64,000 nucleotides of DNA from Stenotrophomonas sp. 57 (GCF_030291075.1 NZ_CP127407.1:1300001-1364000), one strand, 5' to 3'. Shown: positions 35,947 through 45,714, numbered from the stretch's first letter. Made by a program: numbers and translations. The notes: generated by a model from the sequence alone, not told the origin.

Positions 35947-36569
35947 TACTGCCTCCGAAGTTTGAGGGTGCCCGACGAGTGGCGGCCGTCACCGTTGAAA
36001 TAGTCGCCCTTGCCAGTTTTAAGATCTTTAGCAAAGACCAGTTTTGCAAACCCCCGATGCGCATTGAGCTCTGTTCGGCCGGGCTTGGGGTCGTTGCGAT
36101 AGCTGTAAAGCAGAACAAATCCTTCGATGGGGTCGGAAACGAGTCCGGCAACGTCGCTGTTGGACTTGGACAACCCAGCGTCGAGGTGGATGCGCACCTT
36201 GTCCCAATCTTGGGTGATCGTCATGGTTCCCTGCCAATCAACGGCCAGTGAGTCAGGACGTGGAAATGGATGGCCCTCACAGATCCAAGTTCCCGAGAGA
36301 TCCGCAACCTTCAGCCACCCTGCGACGAGCGGCACACGCCACATCCAGCGGCGGAAGATCAGGTATAGAACGGTATAAACCGTGCCCGCACCAGCTAGAG
36401 AGAGGATAACGGGCGGCAGGTTTGCGCCAAGCCCAAGCCCCTTTGCGAGGTCTACGGCTTCGAGGAGCGCCCAGACCAAGATCCCTGAAACCACTGACGC
36501 GGTCCTGGCGAGATATTTTCCGATCTGCGCCCGATTGACACCGCCAAGCACCACATACTCGTGATCCAT
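35946..36569 (-). CDS. Cap15-like CBASS membrane effector
   Basis: 207 residues from the ATG at 36569, chosen for the AGGGGA site six bases upstream; the longer frame begins in a low-complexity region. Two TM helices (about 22-41 and 52-72) are followed by a strand-rich domain that opens LSGTWICEG and contains ITQDWDKVRIHL, an S-x-S-x-S series, LLYSYRNDP and HRGFAKLVF. This is the two-TM plus eight-strand barrel layout of Cap15, the cyclic-nucleotide-gated protein that damages the inner membrane. It is the first gene of the unit and is translationally coupled to the CD-NTase gene. Confidence 0.8.
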   Translation of the reverse strand: MDHEYVVLGGVNRAQIGKYLARTASVVSGILVWALLEAVDLAKGLGLGANLPPVILSLAGAGTVYTVLYLIFRRWMWRVPLVAGWLKVADLSGTWICEGHPFPRPDSLAVDWQGTMTITQDWDKVRIHLDAGLSKSNSDVAGLVSDPIEGFVLLYSYRNDPKPGRTELNAHRGFAKLVFAKDLKTGKGDYFNGDGRHSSGTLKLRRQ

Positions 36570-36776
36570 TTTGAGTCCCCTGTGTTCCATATGCGCACGA
36601 TATCGGGAAATCGTCGCAAAAGGCGCGACTGGGTGCGTTTTAATTGAGGCCGATAAGAGGGGTGAGGGCGTGACCTGCGAATGAGCGGAGGTCACTTCCT
36701 TCCAGCTGCCACTGCACCTTAGCCGCTTTCCTCTGCAGTAGTAGGCGGAGGGCGAAGCTCCCCGCCTGGGATCGCC

Positions 36777-37076
36777 TCATCCAGGGTAATGCGGCGACAA
36801 CCGATTCCAGTTGTCCACCACCCATGTCGTAACGGTTTGGCGTCCGGGTGCAGTGGACTTGAAGTGCTCTTTCAGCATCCACTCAACAATGAGACGGGTC
36901 TTGACAGGGAGGTCGACGCCATCTTTGCCGGTCAGGCTGTTGAGATAGAGCAGCATCTCATAGCCCTCATTGCGGCTGAGGTGATGGGCGTCGTCCGCTA
37001 TCAGCTTAGGATTGTCGCCCTCAGAGACTCTCCAGCTGTATTCATAACGAAGTTCGGAACGCTTGATTGCAGGCAT
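36777..37076 (-). CDS. Hypothetical protein upstream of the CBASS
   Basis: 99 residues, ATG with AGGAG upstream. Contains EYSWRVSEGDNPKLI, a helical part (RNEGYEMLLYLNSL) and a C-terminal DLPVKTRLIVEWMLKEHF segment ending in a Trp-rich tail (TTWVVDNWNRL). No membrane segment. It is separated from the Cap15 gene by about 200 bp with no shared message evident. I do not recognise the family. Confidence 0.6.
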   Translation of the reverse strand: MPAIKRSELRYEYSWRVSEGDNPKLIADDAHHLSRNEGYEMLLYLNSLTGKDGVDLPVKTRLIVEWMLKEHFKSTAPGRQTVTTWVVDNWNRLSPHYPG

Positions 37077-37506
37077 AGCATCGAGCTCCTAAAGATCCGG
37101 TTTGGATCAGGGGGGACTTGAGGCCGCCTGCAGCGGCAATCAAGGGGATGCGTCTGATGGTGTTGTCCTGGACGGCAAGCCGTCCACGCCACCAGTGGAG
37201 AGGGAGCCTGGCGTGGATTCATCTACCTGTTGCGGAATTGTTGCGACAGCCCTTCCTGCAACTCAACAACATTCGATTCCGTTGCTGCACAAAGGGATTT
37301 TCCCATAACATCTCGCTGCGCCCGTTCTGCTTCATCAGCGGGGTGTGTTCGGCGGACTTGTCTTTGGACATGGGACTCGTGGATCAGGGCATCCGGTCGC
37401 GCCGGAAGGCGGCGACGGCGGAGCAGGTACAGGGCCGTCCATGGTAACTGCTGGGGCTGGGGGACGCCGCTGCCGATGATGAGCCAGGTACGTGCGGGGC
37501 ACGCAA
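37077..37506. other. Gene-poor junction between island and core genome
   Basis: About 430 bases with no convincing gene. Composition rises toward the core level across it. It contains a near-repeat of ATTGTTGCGACAG and CAACAACATTCG. The right boundary of the accessory region probably lies here, just before the barstar-like gene; I found no tRNA or direct repeat to mark an attachment site. Confidence 0.45.
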
Positions 37507-37899
37507 TCAGGCCGGGATGAGCGTGATCTGCCGATGGCTGGCGAATATCTCCATGACGATCTCGAAGTAGGTCTGGCCATCGCCCCGTTGCAGGGCCTCC
37601 AGCTGGTGGCTGATGGCCTGCGCATTGAAGTGACCCGGCCCGTCGAGTTTTGCCTGCAGCCAGCGGCGGGTGGCATCCACGCCCAAGGCCGCGCGGCTGT
37701 TTGCGATGTCGCGCCAGACGAGGGTGGCCTGATCGTGGCCAGCCAACGCGCCATAACCGCCATGCAACAGATCGTCCAGGGCATCCAGGCTCGGCCCGAG
37801 CTGCCAGTCCTCGCCGGCCATGAACACGCGGTTGAGTTCGGCATAGAGGCTGTCGATGTCCTGGATCGCGCCGCCTTCAATCTGCAGGGTAAGGGGCAT
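37507..37899 (-). CDS. Barstar-like ribonuclease inhibitor domain protein
   Basis: 130 residues. The central segment IDSLYAELNRVFMA followed by GPSLDALDDLLHGG is the barstar signature (a short helix, then an LDAL-D-L motif). Barstar-type proteins neutralise secreted or intracellular RNases by plugging the active site with an acidic helix. The C-terminus (QTYFEIVMEIFASH) ends in a buried strand. No RNase gene is adjacent. Its codon use fits the GC-rich core, so it marks the return to chromosome. Confidence 0.75.
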   Translation of the reverse strand: MPLTLQIEGGAIQDIDSLYAELNRVFMAGEDWQLGPSLDALDDLLHGGYGALAGHDQATLVWRDIANSRAALGVDATRRWLQAKLDGPGHFNAQAISHQLEALQRGDGQTYFEIVMEIFASHRQITLIPA

Positions 37900-38023
37900 G
37901 AAAGAATTCCTGGCGTGCGGAGTGAAAGATAATAATATTGAACATGAATTCGGGTTGAGGGGTATTTTTCACGCTTTCCCGCACAGTTGAAGATATTCAC
38001 GAAGGTATATGCGGAAAAGCTCT

Positions 38024-38050
38024 TAAAGATTCTCCCGGTCGAGCCGCCAC
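38024..38050 (+). promoter_or_regulatory. Candidate sigma-28 promoter of the chemoreceptor gene
   Basis: TAAA at 38024-38027 and GCCGCCAC at 38043-38050 are separated by 15 bases, the spacing of flagellar (FliA) promoters, and lie about 30 bp before the chemoreceptor ATG. The -10-like element matches the GCCG half only, so the call is tentative. Confidence 0.35.
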
Positions 38051-38081
38051 CGATCGTACGGCCACGATCAAGGGAATTGAG

Positions 38082-40304
38082 ATGCTCGCCTTACGCAACC
38101 TCCGAGTGGGATCCCGGCTGGGTGCCGGGTTCGGTCTGCTGCTGCTGTTCATCGTGGCCATCGTTGGCCTCGTGCTGTATGGAAACCACCTGAAGTCCGC
38201 CCAGTTCGAGAAAGTGGTGGACGTCAACATGGTGAAGATGCGGCTGTTGAACGACATGGTGGATACCAACAACGCGGTGCTGATGCATCGCCGGCTGATG
38301 GTGATCAAGCGCGGCGAGGATTTCGACAAGGATTATCAGAAGGCGCAGGAGCTGTCCCAGACCTACGATCGTATCTGGGCCAAGTACATCAAGATTCCAC
38401 GTGATGCCACCGGCGATACCCTGGTGGCGAAGATCGAGGCGGCGCGCAAAGCCACCGACGCTTCCACCGAGCACCTGCATGAGCGCATGAAGGCCGGCGA
38501 TTTCGACGGCGCGGCCAAGGAACTGCTGGCCGAACATGGTCTGGCGACGGCCTGGAACGAGGCAATCTCGACCCTGCTGCGGCATCAGGAGGCACTGACA
38601 GCGCGCAGCCGCGAGGAATACCGCTCGACCGAATCGTGGACCGGCACGTTGTCGATCGTGTTCGGTGTGATGAGTCTTCTGCTCGGCTCGCTGGCGGCAT
38701 GGGCGATCACCCGCAGCCTGACTCGTCCGCTGGCAGGGGCGGTGAAGCTGGCCGATGGTATTGCCGGTGGGCGCCTGGACAGCAGCATCGACGCGTCGGG
38801 CAACGATGAGGTCACCCAGTTGCTCCGATCGATGCAGCGCATGCAGGCACAGTTGCAGTCGGTGATGGCGGCACAGGGCGAACTGGCCCGCCAGCACGAT
38901 GCCGGCAGCCTCAGCTACCGCATGGACGAGAGCGCCTTCCCGGGGGACTACGGCCGCATGGTGCATGACACCAATGCGCTGGTTGGCTCGCATGTGCAGG
39001 TGCAGAATCGCCTGATCGAGGTGATGAAGCACTATGCGCGCGGCGACCTGTCGGTGGACATGGACCGGCTGCCGGGTGAGAAGGCGGCGATCACCCAGGC
39101 GATGGACGAGACCAAGGCCAGCCTGGCGGCGATCAACAGCGAGATCCGCCGGCTGGCGACCGCGGCCGCCGCAGGGGACTTCAGCCTGCGCGGTGACGAA
39201 GATCGCTTCGCCTACGATTTCCGCGACATGGTGGCCGGGCTCAACCGGTTGATGCAGACCACCGACGAGAATCTGGTACAGGTATCGACCCTGTTGCAGG
39301 CGATCTCGCGCGGTGACCTGACCGTACGCATGCAGGGTGACTTCCACGGGGTCTTCGCCCGCATGCGCGATGACTGCAACGCCACGGTCGATCAACTCAA
39401 GCAGATCGTGGGTCGTATCCAGGCCAGTGCCTCCAGCATCACTCTGGCGGCAGGCGAGATCGCGTCGGGCAACACTGATCTGTCGCGGCGCACCGAGCAG
39501 CAGGCGGCCAACCTTGAAGAAACGGCCGCATCGATGGAGGAGCTGACGTCCACGGTGAAGCAGAACGCGGAGCACGCCCGGCAGGCCAACCAGCTCGCCA
39601 TCGGCGCGCATGGCGTTGCATCGCAGGGCGGTGAGGTGGTCGGGCAGGTGGTGATCACCATGTCGGCGATCGAAGCGTCGTCGAGGAAGATTGCCGAGAT
39701 CATCTCGGTCATCGACGGTATCGCCTTCCAGACCAACATCCTGGCGTTGAATGCCGCAGTGGAAGCCGCGCGTGCCGGCGAGCAGGGCAGGGGCTTTGCG
39801 GTGGTGGCCAGCGAAGTGCGCACGCTGGCGCAGCGTTCGGCAGGCGCGGCCAAGGAGATCAAGGGCCTGATCGAGGATTCGGTCGGCAAGGTGGCCGATG
39901 GCTCGGCGCTGGTCCGCCAGGCAGGCACGACCATGGGCGAGATCGTCGCCTCGGTGCAGCGCGTGACCGACATCATGGCCGACATCTCCGCAGCCTCGCA
40001 GGAACAGAGTTCCGGCATCGAGCAGGTCAACCAGGCGGTCGTGCAGATGGACGAGACCACCCAGCAGAACGCCGCACTGGTGGAAGAGGCGAGTGCCGCG
40101 GCCCGTTCCATGGAAGAGCAGGCCAACCTGTTGACCGAAGCGGTGTCGGTGTTCCGCACCGGCGCGGCCGCGGCGGCCGCGTCGGTTCCGCGGGCGCTTG
40201 CGGCAGTCGCAGCGTCGGTCACCCCGGTGAGGCGTCCGGCGGTGCTGTCACCGCGCATCGAGCCGACGCTGGCCGCCAATGCAGGTGGGTGGGAAGAGTT
40301 CTAA
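38082..40304 (+). CDS. Methyl-accepting chemotaxis protein
   Basis: 740 residues, ATG with AAGGGAATTGAG upstream. TM1 at about 13-34, a periplasmic four-helix-bundle ligand domain (about 35-187, including [13 protein letters not shown]), TM2 at about 188-210, then a HAMP and at least two further HAMP-like segments (around [21 protein letters not shown] and RGDLTVRM). The signalling tip is highly conserved ([40 protein letters not shown]). The chain ends in a WEEF tail, reminiscent of the CheR/CheB tether. It signals to CheA/CheW in the membrane array. A strong terminator follows. Confidence 0.95.
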   Translation: MLALRNLRVGSRLGAGFGLLLLFIVAIVGLVLYGNHLKSAQFEKVVDVNMVKMRLLNDMVDTNNAVLMHRRLMVIKRGEDFDKDYQKAQELSQTYDRIWAKYIKIPRDATGDTLVAKIEAARKATDASTEHLHERMKAGDFDGAAKELLAEHGLATAWNEAISTLLRHQEALTARSREEYRSTESWTGTLSIVFGVMSLLLGSLAAWAITRSLTRPLAGAVKLADGIAGGRLDSSIDASGNDEVTQLLRSMQRMQAQLQSVMAAQGELARQHDAGSLSYRMDESAFPGDYGRMVHDTNALVGSHVQVQNRLIEVMKHYARGDLSVDMDRLPGEKAAITQAMDETKASLAAINSEIRRLATAAAAGDFSLRGDEDRFAYDFRDMVAGLNRLMQTTDENLVQVSTLLQAISRGDLTVRMQGDFHGVFARMRDDCNATVDQLKQIVGRIQASASSITLAAGEIASGNTDLSRRTEQQAANLEETAASMEELTSTVKQNAEHARQANQLAIGAHGVASQGGEVVGQVVITMSAIEASSRKIAEIISVIDGIAFQTNILALNAAVEAARAGEQGRGFAVVASEVRTLAQRSAGAAKEIKGLIEDSVGKVADGSALVRQAGTTMGEIVASVQRVTDIMADISAASQEQSSGIEQVNQAVVQMDETTQQNAALVEEASAAARSMEEQANLLTEAVSVFRTGAAAAAASVPRALAAVAASVTPVRRPAVLSPRIEPTLAANAGGWEEF

Positions 40305-40330
40305 CAGGTGAGCCTGCCGGCAGGGAGACG

Positions 40331-40370
40331 GCGCCCATCGCGATGGCTGGTCGCGATGGGCGCGATTTTT
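40331..40370 (+). terminator. Rho-independent terminator of the chemoreceptor gene
   Basis: 13-bp perfect stem GCGCCCATCGCGA with a seven-base loop, followed by GATTTTT. It lies 27 bp after the stop codon. Confidence 0.92.
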
Positions 40371-40473
40371 CCTGAACGCGCGATGGCCATTGAGGCGCCC
40401 GGCACGCGTATTTCACTTCCGGTTGCCAACCGCGGGAGGACACTGGCGCCATACCGGACCTCAGGAGATGGCC

Positions 40474-40836
40474 ATGAAGACCTCGACCCGACTGCTTGTG
40501 CTGGGCACCCTGCTGGCGGCAACCTCTGTTGCCGGTGCGCAGACCTACGGGCCGCGCGACGAAGGACGCAAGTTCAATGACGGCAGCCGCGTGGTCTGCA
40601 AGAACGTGGAAGTACAGCGTAATTCGCGCGATCCCAACCGCATCGCCGGTACCGCCACTGGCGCCGTCATTGGTGGCCTGCTGGGCAACCAGGTGGGCGG
40701 TGGCAACGGCAAGAAGCTGGCCACCGTGGCCGGTGCCGTAGCGGGCGGCGCTGCCGGCCGCCAGATCCAGGGCAACAGCCAGCAGAAGAACGGCGACCGC
40801 GTGGTCGAGCGCCGCTGCGAGCGCGTTTACCGCTGA
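40474..40836 (+). CDS. Glycine-zipper (2TM-type) outer-membrane-associated protein
   Basis: 120 residues from the ATG at 40474, which has AGGAG six bases upstream (an ATG at 40468 lies on the site itself). Signal peptide LVLGTLLAATSVAGAQ. The centre is a glycine-zipper repeat (GTATGAVIGGLLGNQVGGGNGKK and AGAVAGGAAG) of the 2TM type found in SlyB/Rick-17kDa-like envelope proteins. Two cysteines (VCKNVEV and RRCERVYR) could form a disulfide. It is probably a periplasmic or outer-membrane stress or integrity protein. A single-gene unit with its own terminator. Confidence 0.85.
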   Translation: MKTSTRLLVLGTLLAATSVAGAQTYGPRDEGRKFNDGSRVVCKNVEVQRNSRDPNRIAGTATGAVIGGLLGNQVGGGNGKKLATVAGAVAGGAAGRQIQGNSQQKNGDRVVERRCERVYR

Positions 40837-40882
40837 CCGATGGTGCCAACTGCGTAGTCCGCCTTCCGCAACGCAGTATCTC

Positions 40883-40909
40883 GGAACGCCGGCCTCGTGC
40901 CGGCGTTCC
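40883..40909 (+). terminator. Terminator-like hairpin after the glycine-zipper gene
   Basis: GGAACGCCGGC and its complement form an 11-bp stem with a five-base loop. It is followed by TCGTTG rather than a clean T-run. Confidence 0.7.
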
Positions 40910-40982
40910 TCGTTGTGGGGCCCCGTATCGCCGGCCGGTGTGTCGCGCCTATACTGCGCCGACCTCCAAGGATGAATGCCCT

Positions 40983-42359
40983 GTGAACGAATTGCCCGTC
41001 GCAGAGTCGCACGTTCCGGTTGCCGACCGCGAGCCCGGACCCGAGGCGAGCACGCGCTTCGGTCGGCTGCGCGAGCGTACCGATGAGTTGGAACTGTTCA
41101 TTTCCGGCCTGCTGGCGTTCGCCCTGTTGGCGGTGCCTGGCTACCTGTTCGATGCGTGGGCGCGCAGCAGCCTGCACACGGAAGGCATGTACTTCCAGGT
41201 GCTGTGGTTTGGTTTCAGCATCAGCGTGGGCATGTGTTACGTGCTGGCGGTAGCGCTGATCGCGCATCTGACCGTGCGCGGGTACTGGATAGGCCTGATC
41301 GGGCTGAAATCGCACTTTCCCAAGGGCATCGACTGGGAACGGCTGCCGCAGATGGGCCCGGTATCGCGCGCTTTCCTCAAGGCGCGCGACGGTGGCCTGG
41401 ACGGCAGCATCGAACGCGCTGATCGTTTGGCCACCATGCTCTTCTCCACCACGCTGCTGGCGGTACAGACGCTGGCCGGTACTCTGGTGGTGGCCGTGCT
41501 GACGTTGTGCGCGGCGATGGCGATCAGTGCGCTTGCCGGCGGTTCCGATCGTGTGGCCATGATCGTGGTCGGTACCGTGCTGGCCAGCCTGCTTGTACTC
41601 GCACTGGTTCCTGCACTGCTGGAGCGTGTCATTGTGCGCCGGCAGCGGCGCGACCGGCCCTATGACGGCCTGCAGCGGTGGCTGCAGCGCTTCCTGGCAG
41701 GCCTGCAACGGATTCCCCTGCTGCGCCTGATGCAGACCATGCAGTTGACCCTGCAGAGCAACCTGCGCTCGCGTTCGTTCATGGCGGTCTATCTGCTGGC
41801 GGTGATGGTGGCCATGGTGCTGGGCGGGGTGCAGGTGCTGGGTTCAGTGAAGTTCTCGCTGTTCAACCGCTACCAGGTGATGACCGACGAGGCCGTCGAA
41901 CACGGCATGTTGAGCGCGCATTACGAATCGATGCGTTCGGCGCACGATCAGCTGCTGCCGTAGCCGATGATCCCGTCGGACACTATCAGTGGTTCACGCC
42001 TGCGTGTGTTCATTCCACACCGCCCCCAGCGCGACAACCCGCTGGCGCGCCAGCACTGCACCGCCTTGCCCGCCGCACGCAATGAAGCGACTGGCGCAAA
42101 GGCTGCCAGCGCAGCGGTGGAGTGCCTGTCCCGGTTGTGGCAGGTGCAGCTGGATGGCACGCCGGTTGACCTGCACGACTTCATGCCGATGGAGCGCCGC
42201 GATCTCGACATGCGTGGACTGGTGGGCTATCTGCCCATGGCGACGCTGGCACCCGGTCGCCATGACCTGAGCCTGGTCTGGAATGCCGAAGGGGGCGAAC
42301 GCGGCCCGGAGCGACGCCGCGAGTACCGCATCCCGTTCTGGTACGCGCCCGACCCCTGA
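40983..42359 (+). pseudogene. Membrane protein split by an in-frame amber codon
   Basis: From the GTG at 40983 (AAGGA about ten bases upstream) a 326-codon frame runs to TAG 41961-41963. The same frame continues without interruption to 42359 for 132 more codons. The first part has TM segments around 40-60, 75-100, 160-200 and 275-295. The second is a soluble domain (FIPHRPQRDNPLARQ, LWQVQLDGTPVDLHDFMPMERRDLDMRG, ending IPFWYAP) with no signal of its own, so it makes sense only as the outer domain of the membrane protein. A single TTG-to-TAG or similar change would explain the split. Whether there is read-through is unknown. Confidence 0.7.
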
Positions 42360-42433
42360 AAAGGGCGCGGAGGGGATTGAGTCGCAATCCCCCGACCTTG
42401 CCGTTTACGACTTAATCCCGTCCGTCCCCTTTC
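42359..42433. repeat. Large inverted repeat spanning the convergent gene ends
   Basis: Arm 42359-42384 (AAAAGGGCGCGGAGGGGATT followed by GAGTCG) is an imperfect complement of 42408-42433 (CGACTTAATCCCGTCCGTCC followed by CCTTTC). The right arm lies inside the end of the permease gene and encodes its last residues. It can act as a two-way terminator; a smaller perfect hairpin (GGGGATT/AATCCCC) is nested in the left arm. Confidence 0.65.
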
Positions 42434-43532
42434 TTTCGAGGAGGCGCCAGGCGGCGAGGCTGCCGTAGAGCAGCAGCAGGACGGTGAGGGTGATCAGTTC
42501 GTGGCCGACTTCAGCCAGGCGGGCGTCCATCTGGTTCAGGCGCACCATCAGGTTGATGCCCGAGGTGGTCGGCAGCAGCTGCGCCAGCCAGACCAGCGGT
42601 TGCGGCGTCATCACCGCCGGCCACGACAGGTTGGCCAGGAAGAACAGCGGGATCGAGGTAGCGATGATGTATTGGAAGGCGCGTTCGCGGGTGCGGAAGA
42701 AGCTGCCGACGAACAGGCCGAACGCCACCGTGGCGGCGATGAACAAGGTGCCACCCAGCAGTTGCCCCAGCGGATTGCCGCCGCGCGGATAGTCCTGCAC
42801 CCACGCGGTGAAACCGGCGTAGTAGAACAGGCCGAACAGGCCGATCAGGCTGAAGCCCAATGCCATGCCCGCCAGCGTTGGCGGGTCAAAGCGCAGGCGC
42901 CGGCCCAGCGCGAGCCGGCGGCCACCGAGCAGCACGCCGATGCCCATCAACAGGGTCTGGTGAACGATCAGCTCGGCCACGCCGGGCACGATGGCGCTGC
43001 CATAGCCTTCCTGGGTGTTGTACAGCGGGCGCTGCACCAGGGTGACGGGCGGCGCCTGCGGCGCGCCCATGAAGGCGGCCTGGCCGACCACCGCGTCACG
43101 TCCGAACGCGCCCAGCGCGTCGGCCACGCTGCCCAGCACCCAGCTGGCGCGGCCCAGGTAGGCGCCGTTGCCGAGCAGTACCAGCTTGGCCGGGTGCCCG
43201 CGCAGGATGTCGCGCTCCAGGTTGGCCGGAATCAGCACGATGCCCTCGGCATGGCCGGCTTCCAGCTGCTGGCGCGCGCTGTCGGTATCCGCTGGTTGCC
43301 CGACCACGCGTGCGACCCGCAGTGCATCGAGCTTGCGCAGCAGTTCGCGGCTGGTGGCGCTGTGGTCTTCGTCCACCACCAGCACCGGCAGGTTGCCGGC
43401 TACCTGGTGGCGGTACGCGGCGGGGTAGAAGAACGAGTACAGGATCACCGCGCCGACCATCACCACGATCGCGTAGCGGTCGCACAGGACCGCCATCAGG
43501 GTCTGCCGGAGGCTGCGCCACAGTGCGCTCAT
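42405..43532 (-). CDS. ABC-2 type transporter permease
   Basis: 375 residues from the ATG at 43532; the longer frame overlaps the upstream gene. One N-terminal TM, a large extracytoplasmic domain (NLPVLVVDEDHSATSREL and GIVLIPANLERDILRG, as in the YhhJ/YhiI-like group), then five TM helices ending in the conserved LFFLANLSWPAVMTP segment. It is the fourth gene of a TolC-HlyD-permease-permease operon and overlaps the previous permease by 4 bp. The last residues (KGTDGIKS) come from an intergenic repeat. Substrate unknown; toxic compounds are usual for this group. Confidence 0.88.
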   Translation of the reverse strand: MSALWRSLRQTLMAVLCDRYAIVVMVGAVILYSFFYPAAYRHQVAGNLPVLVVDEDHSATSRELLRKLDALRVARVVGQPADTDSARQQLEAGHAEGIVLIPANLERDILRGHPAKLVLLGNGAYLGRASWVLGSVADALGAFGRDAVVGQAAFMGAPQAPPVTLVQRPLYNTQEGYGSAIVPGVAELIVHQTLLMGIGVLLGGRRLALGRRLRFDPPTLAGMALGFSLIGLFGLFYYAGFTAWVQDYPRGGNPLGQLLGGTLFIAATVAFGLFVGSFFRTRERAFQYIIATSIPLFFLANLSWPAVMTPQPLVWLAQLLPTTSGINLMVRLNQMDARLAEVGHELITLTVLLLLYGSLAAWRLLERKGTDGIKS

Positions 43533-44716
43533 GCGTCGCCCCCCGCCGGCTGTGCGGCTTCTGGGGTACGCGCGAAGGCGATCAGGCGCAGGCCGCCGAT
43601 GCCGCCAGCCACCACTGCCATCAGCAGCAGCGTGGCCAGTGGCCACAGCGAGACCAGCAGCGGCGAGCCGATGAACTGCTGCTGGGTCTGCAGCTTGATA
43701 TAGGCGCTGAGCGGCAGCAGCTGGTGCCAGACACGGGTGAACAACGGCCCGTCCAGCACCGGGAATGTGGCGCTGGAGAACGCCAGTGCGGTGCCGATGC
43801 TGAGGCCCACCGCGGACAGTGCGGTGCCCATGTCGCGGGTGACGCCAACGAAGAACAGCGCGTAGGCGGCGGTGGCCAGGTAGAACAAAGGCTGCGCGAG
43901 CAGCAGCAGAAGTACGCTGCCGGCCACGCCATCACCGCGCAGCCAGGCGAGGTAGCCCAGCCCGAGCGCGCCATACAGCGAGAACAGCAGGATGTACGGC
44001 GCAATCTTGCCGGCAATGGCAGTCCACGGTGTGCGGCCCAGCGAGGCGGGCAGGGTGCCGTCGCGGATTTCGCGGCCGAGGCTGCCGGCCACGGCCAGTG
44101 CCAGCACCAGTGACAGCACCGCCGGGAAGATCAGCGGCAGCAGGAACAATTCGTAGCTGCGCGCCGGGTTGTAGAGGATGTCCGACTGCACTGCGATCGG
44201 GGCTGCACGCAGCTTGCCCGGGCCGACCTGCAGGCCGATGCGCTCGCGCAGCAGGCGTGCATTCCAGGCCGAGACTGCATCGCCGATGTCCCGCGCGGCG
44301 GACTGGCCGGTGGTCATGTAGGTGGCGTTGTAATAGGCGAACACCGTGCCCTGGCGGCCGCGCAGCGCCTGGCGGGTGACGTCGCGCGGCACCAGCACGA
44401 TGGCGAATACATCCAGGCGGCGCAGCTGCGAACGTGCCTCTTCCATGTCCGCAGGCTGGCTGGCGATGCGCACGCCGGGGCTGGCATCGAGCATGCGCAG
44501 CAGCAGGCGGCTGTCACTGCTGTGGTCCAGGTCGACCACAGCAATGGGGATATCGCGCATCACCGACGGGGTGAACATCCACGCCATCACCGCCAGCATC
44601 AGCAGCGGCAGCAGGGTCACCAGCATCAGGTCGGCGCGGTTGCCGCGCAGCGCCTGCAGTTCGCGCCGCCACGAGGCGCCGAAACCGCCAGTATCCGGGC
44701 TCAGTGCTGGGGCCAT
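43529..44716 (-). CDS. ABC-2 type transporter permease
   Basis: 395 residues from the ATG at 44716, inside the end of the adaptor gene. Same architecture as the following permease: one TM, a large outer domain (DIPIAVVDLDHSSDSRLLLR, VFAIVLVPRDVTRQAL) and about five TM helices (LFLLPLIFPAVLSLVLALAV, LGIGTALAFSSATFP). The two permeases probably form a heterodimer. Neither has an ATP-binding domain, and no ATPase gene lies in the operon, so energy must come from a protein encoded elsewhere or the classic partner has been lost. Confidence 0.87.
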   Translation of the reverse strand: MAPALSPDTGGFGASWRRELQALRGNRADLMLVTLLPLLMLAVMAWMFTPSVMRDIPIAVVDLDHSSDSRLLLRMLDASPGVRIASQPADMEEARSQLRRLDVFAIVLVPRDVTRQALRGRQGTVFAYYNATYMTTGQSAARDIGDAVSAWNARLLRERIGLQVGPGKLRAAPIAVQSDILYNPARSYELFLLPLIFPAVLSLVLALAVAGSLGREIRDGTLPASLGRTPWTAIAGKIAPYILLFSLYGALGLGYLAWLRGDGVAGSVLLLLLAQPLFYLATAAYALFFVGVTRDMGTALSAVGLSIGTALAFSSATFPVLDGPLFTRVWHQLLPLSAYIKLQTQQQFIGSPLLVSLWPLATLLLMAVVAGGIGGLRLIAFARTPEAAQPAGGDA

Positions 44717-45714
44717 GCGAACAGCACGCTCATGCCGGGGCGGAAGCCCTCGATGCGGCGTACCGGGCGCACCCGCACCTCGAAGCTGCGGACGTCGTAG
44801 CCGGACGACTGGCGGGTGGTACGCCAGGTCGCGTAGTCGCCGGCCGGGTTGATGAAATAGACCTCGAATTCGCCGTCCAGGCCGAGGGCTGGCACGCTGC
44901 CCTTCAGCTTGCTGCCGACCTTCAGGCCCTGCATCTGCGATTCGCGCAGGTTCATCGCCACCCACATGCGATCGATGTCGACCAGGGTGAACACCGGGTA
45001 GCCGGCCGGCACCAGTTCACCCGGGTCAGCCATGCGCTTGTTGATCTCGCCCGCTACCGGCGCGCGCCCTTCCACTTCGGCACGCGCGGCGTTGACCTCG
45101 GCCACGGCGCCCTGTGCCTGCTGCACCTGGCCCTGAGCGGCGCGCTTGTCCTGCTCGCGGGCGCCTGCCAATGCCATGTCGTACTGCGCGCGGGCGGCAC
45201 GCGCCAGTTCGCGCGAGCTGGTGGCCTGGGCATGCGCTTCATCGCGCTTCTGCCGGGTCATCACCCCTTCGTTGAACAGGTTCTGCACGCGCCGGTAGGT
45301 GGCCTCGGCCAGCGTCGCACCGGCTTCGGCGCGCTTCCAGTTCGCTTCGGCGGCGCGGATGTCCTCGCTGCGCGCGCCCTCGTCGGCCTTGTCGGCCACC
45401 GCCTGCGCGGCCGCCAGTGCGCCATGGGCCTGCTGTTCCTTGGCGGCCACTTCGGGGCTGTCGAGCAGGAACAGCACCTGCCCGGGCTGCACGCGGTCCC
45501 CCTCGCGCACCTTCAGTTCGGCCACGCGCGCGGTGATCTTGGCGGCCACGTTGATCGTGTCTGCATCGGCCATGCCCTGGATCTGGTCGGCGGGGCTGCG
45601 CCAGGCTAGCCATAGGCCCAGCACCACCACGACCAGCAGCACCACTACCAGGATCGGACCCAGGCGGCGTTTGCCCGGGGGCGTTTTCGCTTCGTCGTGC
45701 AGCACATCACTCAT
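44701..45714 (-). CDS. HlyD-family membrane fusion protein
   Basis: 337 residues. A short cytoplasmic N-terminus, one TM (LGPILVVVLLVVVVLGLWL), then lipoyl halves (VAELKVREGDRVQPGQVLFLL and GRAPVAGEINKRMADPGELV) around a long helical hairpin rich in Ala, Gln and Arg (about 90-215), and a beta-barrel C-terminus. It links the inner-membrane permeases to the TolC-type channel encoded upstream. It overlaps the TolC gene end by 8 bp and the permease start by 16 bp. Confidence 0.9.
   Translation of the reverse strand: MSDVLHDEAKTPPGKRRLGPILVVVLLVVVVLGLWLAWRSPADQIQGMADADTINVAAKITARVAELKVREGDRVQPGQVLFLLDSPEVAAKEQQAHGALAAAQAVADKADEGARSEDIRAAEANWKRAEAGATLAEATYRRVQNLFNEGVMTRQKRDEAHAQATSSRELARAARAQYDMALAGAREQDKRAAQGQVQQAQGAVAEVNAARAEVEGRAPVAGEINKRMADPGELVPAGYPVFTLVDIDRMWVAMNLRESQMQGLKVGSKLKGSVPALGLDGEFEVYFINPAGDYATWRTTRQSSGYDVRSFEVRVRPVRRIEGFRPGMSVLFAWPQH

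Noticed and set aside
38091..39611. 506-codon open frame antisense to the chemoreceptor gene
   Set aside because: It is rich in His, Arg and Gly without domains, lies wholly opposite a clear MCP and follows from GC-rich codon bias.
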